A DNA stretch of 8,640 nt. It comes from Gemmatimonadota bacterium (GTDB taxonomy: Bacteria > Gemmatimonadota > Gemmatimonadetes > Longimicrobiales > RSA9). Each line of letters opens with the position of its first letter. Position 1 is the stretch's first letter. Location: the NCBI GenBank assembly GCA_012027055.1, contig VEPF01000146.1, positions 1 through 8,640 of the forward strand, in the 5' to 3' direction. The translations under genes were made by a program, and so were the position numbers. Under the pieces are notes generated by a model. It did no database searches. It worked only from the letters and a program-made list of their open reading frames with translations, and was not told where the DNA came from. Shown here one piece after another: positions 1 through 7,029 of the stretch.

Positions 1-38
1 TTTGCGCCTGTGCGCAGCGGCCCGGTGGCGGCGCGCCC

Positions 39-1943
39 CTACTTGTCGGCGCCGGCCGCCAGCCACTCGCGCGTGCCCGCGTCCAGGTGCGCCGCGTAGT
101 CCGCCTGCTTCTTCTCGTATTCCTCCGATACCGCCCGCAGCTTCGGATCGATCACCCAGTAGACGGTGCCGCACAGCACGATCGCCGCCGCCGTGAGCAA
201 CACGCCGGACATCTGCCCCAGCATGAGCTTCGCGAGCCCGATCATGAAGAACGCGAACACCAGCGGCGAGAGCACGATGGCGATCCAGTCCTCGCGGCTC
301 CAGTGATCCGCCTGCTCCGCCGTCCATTGCCGCCGGATCAGCGGCCGCGGCCCGATCTCATGCTTTGCCTCGGTCGGCGCGATCAGTCCCCGCCGCACGG
401 CTTCGCGGTGCACCGGGCCCCACCAGCCGATCGGCCGGGTCTGCAGGTAGAAGCGGACCAGGTGCTCCATCGGCTCGGGCTTCGTGAGCAGTGTCACCGG
501 CAGGAAGACGATGGCACCGAGCAGCATGAGCAGCCAGAACTGCTGGTACTCCAGCAGCGGCGGGATCACGCCGAAGGAGGGCAGCACCCACACCACCAGC
601 CAGGAGATGCCCAGGTTGGCGATCCACGATGCCAGGTAGCCGGCGGCGTTGAAGCGCCACCACACCACCTGCAGGATGTTGGGCAGCCAGATCCCCGCCA
701 TCATGAGCCAGAGCGCGAAGATCAGCCACTGCGTGATCTGCTGCATCATGAGCCCGTAGAAGAACGAGCCCACCAGCAGCACCGCGGTGGCGAAGCGCCC
801 CACCCACACCAACCGCTTTTCGCTCGCGTCCGGGTGCAGGTAGCGCTGGTACAGGTCGCGCGTGAAGTAGAGCGCGCCCAGGTTCAGGTGGCTGGAGATG
901 GTCGAGAGGTGGATCGCGAGGATCGCGGCGAAGAACACGCCCACCAGACCGGCCGGCAGCAGCTCGAAGCCCTGGCGGAACCAGCCCAGCTCGTACTGCG
1001 CCGTGTCGGTCATGTTCGGCAGCAGCACGAAGAAGCCGATGATGCTCGCGGCCCAGATGCCGTTCCGGATCAGCGTGATCAGCCCGCCCGCCCAGATGCC
1101 ATAGGCCGCGTCCCGTACCGACCCGGCCGACTGGATGCGCTGCGCCTCCACGTACCAGTCGATGCTCGTGCCCATGCCGAAGCCGCCCACAATGGCGATG
1201 ATCATCATCGTCAGGAACCACGCGAGCGGGAAATCGCCGGTGGCGAGGCCGGTGAACGCGAGCGGGTTGAGGCGCCACGCGTCGCCCATGGCCACCACCT
1301 TGTCCACGCTCACGCCCGGCCCGCCCGCAGCATAGCCGCCGCTCCCCGAGCCCAGCACGATCGCGAAGATGGCGACGATGCCCTGCAGGAAGTCGCCCAT
1401 CACCACGCCCCAGTAGCCCGCGGCCAGCGTGTACAGCGCGCAGATCAGCGTCGGCACCACCAGGCCCACCCACACCGGCCAGCCGAACGCGAACGCGCAC
1501 ACCTTGCCCATGGCGATGCCCACCCAGCCCAGGATGAACATGTTCATGAATACCTGCCAGCCGGCCAGCCAGCCGCGCAGCAGCTCCGCGTGCAGTCCGC
1601 TGAACCGCACCACCTGGAACTCGGCCTGGGTGTAGGCCAGCGAGCGGCGGTAAATGCGCGCGGACACGAACGCGGCCACGGACGTCCACGCCGCGAAGAA
1701 CGTGTACCACAGGCCGCGCAGCCCGTGCTGGTAGACCACGCCCGTCACCCACATGGGCGTGTCCGTCGCGGTGTGGGTGCTGAACACGGATGCGGCCGGC
1801 AGCCACCAGGGGAGCCGCCGGCCGGCCAGGAAGAAGTCCGATTCCGACCGGCGGGCCAGCCGGTAGAACCAGAACGCCCCGCCCACCATGAGCAGCAGGA
1901 AGGCCAGCGTCCAGAACCAGTCCAGGAGCGTGAATGCGATCAT
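39..1943 (-). CDS. Sodium:solute symporter family (SSS) transporter, 634 aa
   Basis: This is an inner-membrane secondary transporter of the SSS (LeuT-fold) family, expected to couple Na+ entry to solute uptake. What is seen: a first hydrophobic helix at about residues 6-27, then the family signature DFFLAGRRLPWW (36-47) and a DTP motif followed by VTG. Many further hydrophobic helices follow. SIDWYVEAQR sits around 261-269, and STISS (347-351) lies in the helix that in vSGLT supplies serine ligands of the Na2 site, so S350/S351 are candidate Na+ ligands by analogy. A soluble loop with WWGP and a final pair of helices precede a charged C-terminal tail. The start at 1943 is preferred over the upstream ATG at 2006 because the latter would add a polar 21-residue leader and overlap the likely promoter. 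No strong Shine-Dalgarno is seen (GAAGAAA directly upstream). It is divergent from an exported alpha-mannosidase, so a sugar substrate is plausible, but this is inference; the substrate cannot be read from sequence. Confidence 0.93.
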   Translation of the reverse strand: MIAFTLLDWFWTLAFLLLMVGGAFWFYRLARRSESDFFLAGRRLPWWLPAASVFSTHTATDTPMWVTGVVYQHGLRGLWYTFFAAWTSVAAFVSARIYRRSLAYTQAEFQVVRFSGLHAELLRGWLAGWQVFMNMFILGWVGIAMGKVCAFAFGWPVWVGLVVPTLICALYTLAAGYWGVVMGDFLQGIVAIFAIVLGSGSGGYAAGGPGVSVDKVVAMGDAWRLNPLAFTGLATGDFPLAWFLTMMIIAIVGGFGMGTSIDWYVEAQRIQSAGSVRDAAYGIWAGGLITLIRNGIWAASIIGFFVLLPNMTDTAQYELGWFRQGFELLPAGLVGVFFAAILAIHLSTISSHLNLGALYFTRDLYQRYLHPDASEKRLVWVGRFATAVLLVGSFFYGLMMQQITQWLIFALWLMMAGIWLPNILQVVWWRFNAAGYLASWIANLGISWLVVWVLPSFGVIPPLLEYQQFWLLMLLGAIVFLPVTLLTKPEPMEHLVRFYLQTRPIGWWGPVHREAVRRGLIAPTEAKHEIGPRPLIRRQWTAEQADHWSREDWIAIVLSPLVFAFFMIGLAKLMLGQMSGVLLTAAAIVLCGTVYWVIDPKLRAVSEEYEKKQADYAAHLDAGTREWLAAGADK

Positions 1944-1967
1944 TTTCTTCGGGTTGCAGGAGGAGGC

Positions 1968-2029
1968 GGACCGCACCCATTGTATCCCGTCGGTCCTCCG
2001 GTCCACAACAACCGATCTCCTGGCGGTCC
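1968..2029. repeat. Four copies of CGGTCC hexamer in the divergent intergenic region (candidate operators)
   Basis: CGGTCC occurs on the plus strand at 1991-1996, 1999-2004 and 2024-2029, and its reverse complement GGACCG at 1968-1973. The inverted copy and the first direct copy form a dyad with a 17-base spacer centred at about 1982, exactly over the candidate -10 of the symporter. The first two direct copies are spaced by 8 bases. This arrangement would suit a repressor or activator controlling both divergent genes, but short GC-rich hexamers recur by chance in such DNA and no regulator gene lies in the window. Confidence 0.3.
1979..2008 (-). promoter_or_regulatory. Candidate sigma-70-type promoter for the symporter gene
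   Basis: Reading the minus strand, TACAAT (1984 to 1979) matches the -10 consensus at five of six positions. TTGTGG (2008 to 2003) lies 18 bases upstream as a weak -35 (only TTG conserved). Transcription would begin near 1972 and give a leader of about 29 bases before the ATG at 1943. The placement supports the 1943 start. It is a by-eye match in an 87-base region, and promoter consensus in this organism is unknown. I found no comparably good promoter for the plus-strand mannosidase. Confidence 0.33.
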
Positions 2030-2030
2030 C

Positions 2031-5000
2031 ATGATGCCCACCCGCAACTGGCTCATCGCGGCGCTCCTGCCGCTGCTGCCCTCCTTGCTGCCTGCCCAGC
2101 AGGCGACGTCATCATCGTCGGGTGACCGCCCCAGCCCGGGCTGGCTCGTGCTCGGCACGTTCCCGGTGGACACCGGCGTGGCCCGGCTCGATCGTGACTA
2201 TCTGGGCGGCGAGGCCGCGGCCGCACCCGTGACCGGCGCCTCCGCCGCCGGGAAGACCTGGCGGGAGGCGAAGGCAGACCAGCTCGGGCGGGTGGACTTC
2301 AACACGGCGCTCCCCGATCCGCCGCACGCGCACGCCGTCGCCTACGCCTTCACGTACCTCACCTCGCCCGCCGACCGCACCATCGTGCTGGCCGTCGAGA
2401 GCGATGATGATGCCAGCATCTGGCTCAACGGTCAGCGGGTCTACCGCGCCGAGGTGGCCCGCGGCATCAGCGAGACCGATACGCTCACGCTGCGCGTCGC
2501 GCGCGGCGTCAACCGCCTCCTCTTCAAGGTGGTGAACCGTACGGGCGGCTTCGGCGCGGGCGCCCGCCTGCTCGCCCGCTCTCCCGATCCGGTCGGAGAT
2601 ATCGCCTTCAGCACCACGCGGCCGGAAGGCGCGCTGGCAACCGCGCCCGCGCCCTGGGTGACGCTCAGCCCGGCCCGCGCCGCCGCCCATGCCACGCTCG
2701 CCGATGGCCAGCTGGTGCTCCCGCTCGAGATCGCGGTGCAGCGCTGGGGTGCGGTGCCGGAGCCGGTGCGTGTGCAGCTCGGCGCACGCTCAGTCGCCGT
2801 GCCTGCCGGGCGGGCTGGCGAGCCCGCGGTGCTCAACCTGGAGGCGACCTGGCCGGAGCTGGTAGCGCTCATCGCGCGGCCCTCGGTCACGGTGAGCTGG
2901 GGCACGAGCCGCACCATCACGCCGTTCCCGCTGCAGGCCACCGAGCTGCTCTCGCTGCTCTCGCGCGTGATCACCGTGGCCGGCTGGGAGCAGTCCGCCA
3001 ACGGCAGCGATTGGGCGCCGCTCGGACCCGGGCGCGACGCTTCGGTACGCGCGCTCCGTAGCCGCGTGCGCGTGCCCGAGGCGCTGGCTGGACTCACCCT
3101 CACCGCGGACGTGGCCGAGTTCGTGCCCGGCGGCACGATCGCGCTCGACGGCGCCGCCGTGACCCCGGATGCGCGCGAGCAGGCCACGCTCTGCGCGCCG
3201 TGTGCTGCCGGCCAGGCGCTCGAGCTGCTGATCACGCCAGGCGGCGACCAGTGGTGGGACCCGCCGCGGCTCCGCGTGAGCGAGCCGGGTTGGCGGGAGC
3301 TGGCGGACGCGCGGCTCTACGCCGGCATCCTGCAGCCGGGGACGTCGCTCGAGCCGCTCGGCGAGGCCAGTGCGCAGGCGCTGCTGCCGCTCGCGAGCAC
3401 GGCGGACAAACGCGCCTACCGGGCCGAGCTGGAGCGGCTGCGGGCGCCGCTGCGCGCGCTCGAGGCCAGCGTGCGGCAGGACACGCTCGACCTGGTCGGC
3501 AACTCGCACATCGATGCCGCGTGGCTGTGGCGCTGGCCGGAGACCGTGGAAGTGACGCGCAACACCTGGCGCACCGCGGTCAAGCTGCTCGACAAGTATC
3601 CGGAGATGAAGTTCGCCGCGTCGTCCGCGAAGTATTACACGTGGCTCGAGGAGTACGAGCCTTCCCTGCTGGCGAGGATCCAGGAGCTGCAGAAGCAAGG
3701 GCGGTGGATCATCACGGGCGGCTGGTGGGTCGAGCCGGACGTGAACACGCCCAGCGGCGAGTCGCTCGTGCGCCAGGGCCTCTACGGCCAGCGCACGTTC
3801 GTCCGGCTGTTCGGCGCCCCCGCCACGGTGGCGTGGATCCCGGACACCTTCGGCTACCCGTGGACGCTGCCGCAACTCTTCGCGGGCGCCGGCCTCACCA
3901 GCTTCATCACCCAGAAGCTGCACTGGAACGAGAGCGGCTGGGCCGCGCGCAACAACTTCTTCTACTGGGAAGGTCCGGACGGCACGCGCCTGCCCACCTA
4001 CATCCCGTTCGGCTACAGCCACGAGCTGCAACCCGATTTGCTCGCGCGCGAGTGGCGCACCCAGTCGGACAGCGCCGCCACGGACCGCACGCTCACGCTC
4101 TACGGCGTCGGCGATCACGGCGGCGGGCCCACGATGGAGATGCTCGACCGCCGCCGCGACACCGAGCGCGTACCTATCTTTCCCGTGCTCCGCGACGCCG
4201 ACCCGGCCGCCTCGCTCGCGAGGATGGAGAGCGCCGCGCAGCACCCACCTGCCATTCGCGACGAGTTGTACTTCGAGTACCACCGCGGCGTGCAGACCAC
4301 GCAGGCGAAGAACAAGATGTGGAACCGCCGCATGGAAGCGTTGCTCGGTGCCGCAGAGGCCGCGGCCGTCGCCGCCGGCGGCGACTACCCGCGCGCGGCG
4401 CTCACCACGGCCTGGCAGAAGACGCTGTTCAACCAGTTCCACGACATCCTGCCCGGCTCCGGCATCGGCGAGGTCTACATCGACGCCATCGCGGACTACC
4501 GCGCCGCGGACTCCATCGCGCGCGGCGTGCTCGATGCGTCGCTCCGCGCGCTCGCGGCGCGCATGGACACGCGGGCGCCGGTGAAAGACGGGCAGCCGTA
4601 CTTCGTCTTCAATGCGACGTCGTACGCCCGCAGTGGGCTGCTCGACCTCCCGGTTTCCGGCGTGACCCGCGCGCGCGTGCTGGACGCGCGCGGCCGGGAG
4701 CTGCCCTCTGATCTGCGCGGCGACTCGCTCCGCGTGCAGGTGCCTTCGGTTCCGGCGCTCGGCGGTGCTGCGGTGTTCGTGGCGGGCGGCGGCAAGGCGC
4801 ATGCATTGAGGTCCGCCGGCAGTTTCGTGCTCGAGAACGCCGCGCTGCGCGTGGAGATCGATTCGGTGCAGGGCGGCATCGCGCGCCTGTACGACAAGCG
4901 CCTGCAGCGCGAGTTGCTCCCTGCTGGCGCGCGCGCCAATCTGCTCATGACCATGGTGGACACGCCGCGCGACTGGGACGCCTGGAACATCGACCAGACC

Positions 5001-5864
5001 GATGGGCCGTGGACGGCCGTGGACAGCGTGGTGGACGTCGGCCGCGCCCGGCGCACCCCGCTGGGCGATGAGCTGACCGTGCGCCGCGCCGGCCCCGGCA
5101 TCGACGCGGTGCAGCGCTACTTCCTGCCGAGCGGCGAGGGGAGACTGGACATCGAGAGTGACGTGGACTGGCACACGTCGCACCGGCTGCTCAAGGCGTT
5201 CTTCCCGTTCGCGGTCGGCGCGGACAGCGTCTGGGCCGAGATCCCGTACGGCGCCATCCCGCGCGCCGCGCACATGCGCACGAAGTCCGACAGCCTCAAG
5301 TTCGAGCTGCCGATGCAGCGCTGGATCGATGCGTCCAATGGCACCTGGGGCGTGAGCCTGGTCAACGACAGCAAGCACGGCTACGACGTCCGCGGCGACA
5401 CGCTCCGCCTCTCGCTCCTGCGCTCGCCCAAGTACCCGGACCCGAACGCCGACATGGGCCGGCACCGGTTCACCTACAGTATCGTCCCGCACCCCGGCGA
5501 CTGGCGCCACGGCGAGACCTTCGCCGCCGCCGACGCGCTCAACCGGCCGCTGCGCGTCATCGCCGTGGACGCGTACGCCGGCGCGAAGACGTTGCCGCCG
5601 CCTTTGACGCTGACTGGCGACGGCGTGGAGCGCGGGGCGGTGAAGCTCGCGGAGGATGGCGAGACCCTGATCGTGCGGCTGGTCGAACGCTACGGGCGCG
5701 CCGCTACCGCGACCCTCGGCATCACCGGTGCGCAGCAGTGGCGGGACGTGGCCTTCGTCGAGCGCGCGCAGTCGGAGTGGAACGCGGCAGGCGCGGACGG
5801 CAGCGTCGCACTGCAAATGCAGCCGTGGCAGATCCGGACGGTGGAGGTGAAGCGGGGCCGATGA
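2031..5864 (+). CDS. Exported GH38 alpha-mannosidase with N-terminal beta-sandwich modules, 1277 aa
   Basis: This is a retaining, metal-dependent glycoside hydrolase of family GH38, which cleaves terminal alpha-mannosyl residues; it probably acts in the periplasm or outside the cell. Residues 1-22 form a Sec signal peptide (hydrophobic run ending LLPA, cleavage likely before QQ). Residues about 38-190 are a jelly-roll/PA14-like module (WLVLGTF, SDDD at 124-127, IWLNG at 130-134). About 200-440 looks like further beta-sandwich ending in the GH38-type N-terminal domain. The catalytic domain starts near 485. Zinc ligands expected for the family are all present: H493 and D495 (NSHIDAAW), D605 (IPDTFGY, also the nucleophile) and H804 (FNQFHDILPGSG). 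D695 in GVGDHGGGP aligns with the acid/base region. The three-helix middle domain is about 735-820 and the C-terminal beta domains about 855-1277. It is longer than the roughly 1000 residues usual for bacterial homologues, because of the extra N-terminal module. The frame is open far upstream (antisense to the symporter), so the start at 2031 (or 2034) rests on the signal peptide; no good Shine-Dalgarno precedes it. Only two cysteines exist, C388 and C391. Confidence 0.95.
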   Translation: MMPTRNWLIAALLPLLPSLLPAQQATSSSSGDRPSPGWLVLGTFPVDTGVARLDRDYLGGEAAAAPVTGASAAGKTWREAKADQLGRVDFNTALPDPPHAHAVAYAFTYLTSPADRTIVLAVESDDDASIWLNGQRVYRAEVARGISETDTLTLRVARGVNRLLFKVVNRTGGFGAGARLLARSPDPVGDIAFSTTRPEGALATAPAPWVTLSPARAAAHATLADGQLVLPLEIAVQRWGAVPEPVRVQLGARSVAVPAGRAGEPAVLNLEATWPELVALIARPSVTVSWGTSRTITPFPLQATELLSLLSRVITVAGWEQSANGSDWAPLGPGRDASVRALRSRVRVPEALAGLTLTADVAEFVPGGTIALDGAAVTPDAREQATLCAPCAAGQALELLITPGGDQWWDPPRLRVSEPGWRELADARLYAGILQPGTSLEPLGEASAQALLPLASTADKRAYRAELERLRAPLRALEASVRQDTLDLVGNSHIDAAWLWRWPETVEVTRNTWRTAVKLLDKYPEMKFAASSAKYYTWLEEYEPSLLARIQELQKQGRWIITGGWWVEPDVNTPSGESLVRQGLYGQRTFVRLFGAPATVAWIPDTFGYPWTLPQLFAGAGLTSFITQKLHWNESGWAARNNFFYWEGPDGTRLPTYIPFGYSHELQPDLLAREWRTQSDSAATDRTLTLYGVGDHGGGPTMEMLDRRRDTERVPIFPVLRDADPAASLARMESAAQHPPAIRDELYFEYHRGVQTTQAKNKMWNRRMEALLGAAEAAAVAAGGDYPRAALTTAWQKTLFNQFHDILPGSGIGEVYIDAIADYRAADSIARGVLDASLRALAARMDTRAPVKDGQPYFVFNATSYARSGLLDLPVSGVTRARVLDARGRELPSDLRGDSLRVQVPSVPALGGAAVFVAGGGKAHALRSAGSFVLENAALRVEIDSVQGGIARLYDKRLQRELLPAGARANLLMTMVDTPRDWDAWNIDQTDGPWTAVDSVVDVGRARRTPLGDELTVRRAGPGIDAVQRYFLPSGEGRLDIESDVDWHTSHRLLKAFFPFAVGADSVWAEIPYGAIPRAAHMRTKSDSLKFELPMQRWIDASNGTWGVSLVNDSKHGYDVRGDTLRLSLLRSPKYPDPNADMGRHRFTYSIVPHPGDWRHGETFAAADALNRPLRVIAVDAYAGAKTLPPPLTLTGDGVERGAVKLAEDGETLIVRLVERYGRAATATLGITGAQQWRDVAFVERAQSEWNAAGADGSVALQMQPWQIRTVEVKRGR
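5843..5850 (+). promoter_or_regulatory. Ribosome binding site of the beta-propeller gene
   Basis: GGAGGTGA is a full match to the anti-Shine-Dalgarno complement and lies inside the last codons of the mannosidase gene, 10 bases before the ATG at 5861. Together with the ATGA start/stop overlap it fixes this start and argues that the two proteins are translated from one message with coupling. It is the best ribosome binding site associated with any gene start in the window. Confidence 0.75.
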
Positions 5865-6964
5865 TCGCGCGCTGGTGCATCCTGGGCGGTGTCCTCGCCG
5901 CCGGGTTCGCGACTCCGGCCAGCTCGCAGGTGGTCCCGGATCGGCCCGCCTGCCCGCGGTGCACCATCCGCGTGGTGGCGCGAGGGGTGCTCGCGACCGC
6001 AGCGGCTCCGTCCGGTCTGCCCGGCATCCCGACCGTCATCTCCAGGGATCGCGCAGGCCGCTTCTGGGTGGTTACCTCTGGTGAGCTGCCGCTCGTGTTC
6101 GACCCCCGGGGCGCGTTCCTGGGGGAAGTCGGCCGTAAGGGTGATGGGCCGGGAGAGTATCGCGGCATTGCGGCGATCGCGCCCCTGCCCGGTGATTCCA
6201 CGCTGGTGGTCGATGCGCGCCTGCAGCGTGCCTCGGTGCTTTCCCCCGACCGCGAGTTCGTGCGCGCGCTGGCCCTCCCGGTCCGCGGGGGAGCCACCAC
6301 GGTGCTGCAGTGGCCGCGCCTCGTCGTGATGAACGGCGCGTCCCTGGCACCGGAGACTGCCGGCTGGCCCTTGCACCTGCTCGACTTCTCCGGCAATCCG
6401 GTCAAAGCCGCGCGCGCCTTCGGCGACCGGCGGGGCGAGCTCCGGGCAGGTCAGACTCCCGCTCTGCTGCGCAAGACGCTGGAAGCGGAAGGAGCGCGCT
6501 TCTGGGCGGCTCACGTCGTCAGGTACGAGTTGGCCGAGTACGATGTCTCGGGCGCCATCGTGCGCACGGTAGTCCGGAGGCCGGCATTCTTCGCGGACGA
6601 CTCCGAGTGGAGCGTGGGCGCGCCGGACACGCCGCCGCCGCCGTTCCTGGATGCTGCGGCGGTGAGAGCGGACACGTTGTGGGTGGCCATGAGAGTGCCG
6701 AGACCGGACTGGCGCGAGGCATGGAAAGCGTTGCGGCTGCCGCGCGCCAGCGAGATCTCGGCAGCGCGCGGCCCCGAGCGGACGGAGCTGTACCGGTCCA
6801 GGATCGAAGTGATCGATGCCACCCGGGGCCGGCTGGTCGCCGCCACCGTCATTGAGGGCATCGTGCTGTACCTCGGCAGAGACGGCAAGAGCGTGGTCTA
6901 CGATCTGGACCCGGCGGGACTGCCCCGATTGCGGATTGCAGAACTGAGCCTGACGGGGCACTAG
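5861..6964 (+). CDS. Secreted six-bladed beta-propeller protein, 367 aa
   Basis: Function is not known. The fold call rests on the motif GDGPGEYR (94-101), followed by a pattern of blade-like repeats (a strand ending in D, then a short turn, then a strand such as LVVDARLQRASVLSPDREFVR in overlapping phase). This is typical of the 6-bladed beta-propeller (NHL/BF2992-like) proteins that are abundant in some environmental phyla. A Sec signal peptide covers about residues 1-22 (basic R4, hydrophobic run, ATPASS), so the protein is exported; the cysteine at position 6 precedes the hydrophobic core and is not a lipobox. The mature protein has just two cysteines, C31 and C34 (CPRC), close to the new N-terminus. 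The gene start overlaps the mannosidase stop by 4 bases and has a strong Shine-Dalgarno, so the two are almost certainly co-expressed. A role as a glycan-binding or partner protein of the mannosidase is inference. The region around 200-290 is more charged and may form an insert between blades. Confidence 0.8.
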   Translation: MIARWCILGGVLAAGFATPASSQVVPDRPACPRCTIRVVARGVLATAAAPSGLPGIPTVISRDRAGRFWVVTSGELPLVFDPRGAFLGEVGRKGDGPGEYRGIAAIAPLPGDSTLVVDARLQRASVLSPDREFVRALALPVRGGATTVLQWPRLVVMNGASLAPETAGWPLHLLDFSGNPVKAARAFGDRRGELRAGQTPALLRKTLEAEGARFWAAHVVRYELAEYDVSGAIVRTVVRRPAFFADDSEWSVGAPDTPPPPFLDAAAVRADTLWVAMRVPRPDWREAWKALRLPRASEISAARGPERTELYRSRIEVIDATRGRLVAATVIEGIVLYLGRDGKSVVYDLDPAGLPRLRIAELSLTGH

Positions 6965-7029
6965 CGGTGCGCCGGCGTCATACCCGGAGCCCGAAGACAA
7001 CCCTCCTTGAACCTGATGACAGCAGCGCC

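Noticed and set aside
3..16. Short perfect hairpin (TGCGC, loop CTGT, GCGCA) beyond the symporter stop, possible terminator
   Set aside because: On the minus strand the stem is followed by A residues, not a T run, and the stem is only 5 base pairs, so it does not qualify as an intrinsic terminator.
358..1980. Second minus-strand frame (540 codons) overlapping the symporter
   Set aside because: Polar R/G/H/A-rich sequence without membrane segments, out of frame with the clear symporter.
87..2030. Upstream open extension of the mannosidase frame, antisense to the symporter
   Set aside because: The extension is rich in R, H, P and Q with no recognisable domain and lies exactly opposite a clear membrane transporter. 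It stays open because of the GC-biased codons of the opposite gene. The signal peptide at 2031 marks the real start.
2790..5816. Minus-strand open frame of 1008 codons opposite the mannosidase
   Set aside because: Low-complexity R/A/H/V/E composition typical of antisense frames in high-GC genes, no domain, and full overlap with a well-supported GH38 gene.
6965..7029. Possible terminator or promoter between the propeller gene and the Tat-exported gene
   Set aside because: No stem with a T run and no paired -35/-10 was seen; TTGAAC at 7007 has no -10 before the start codon.
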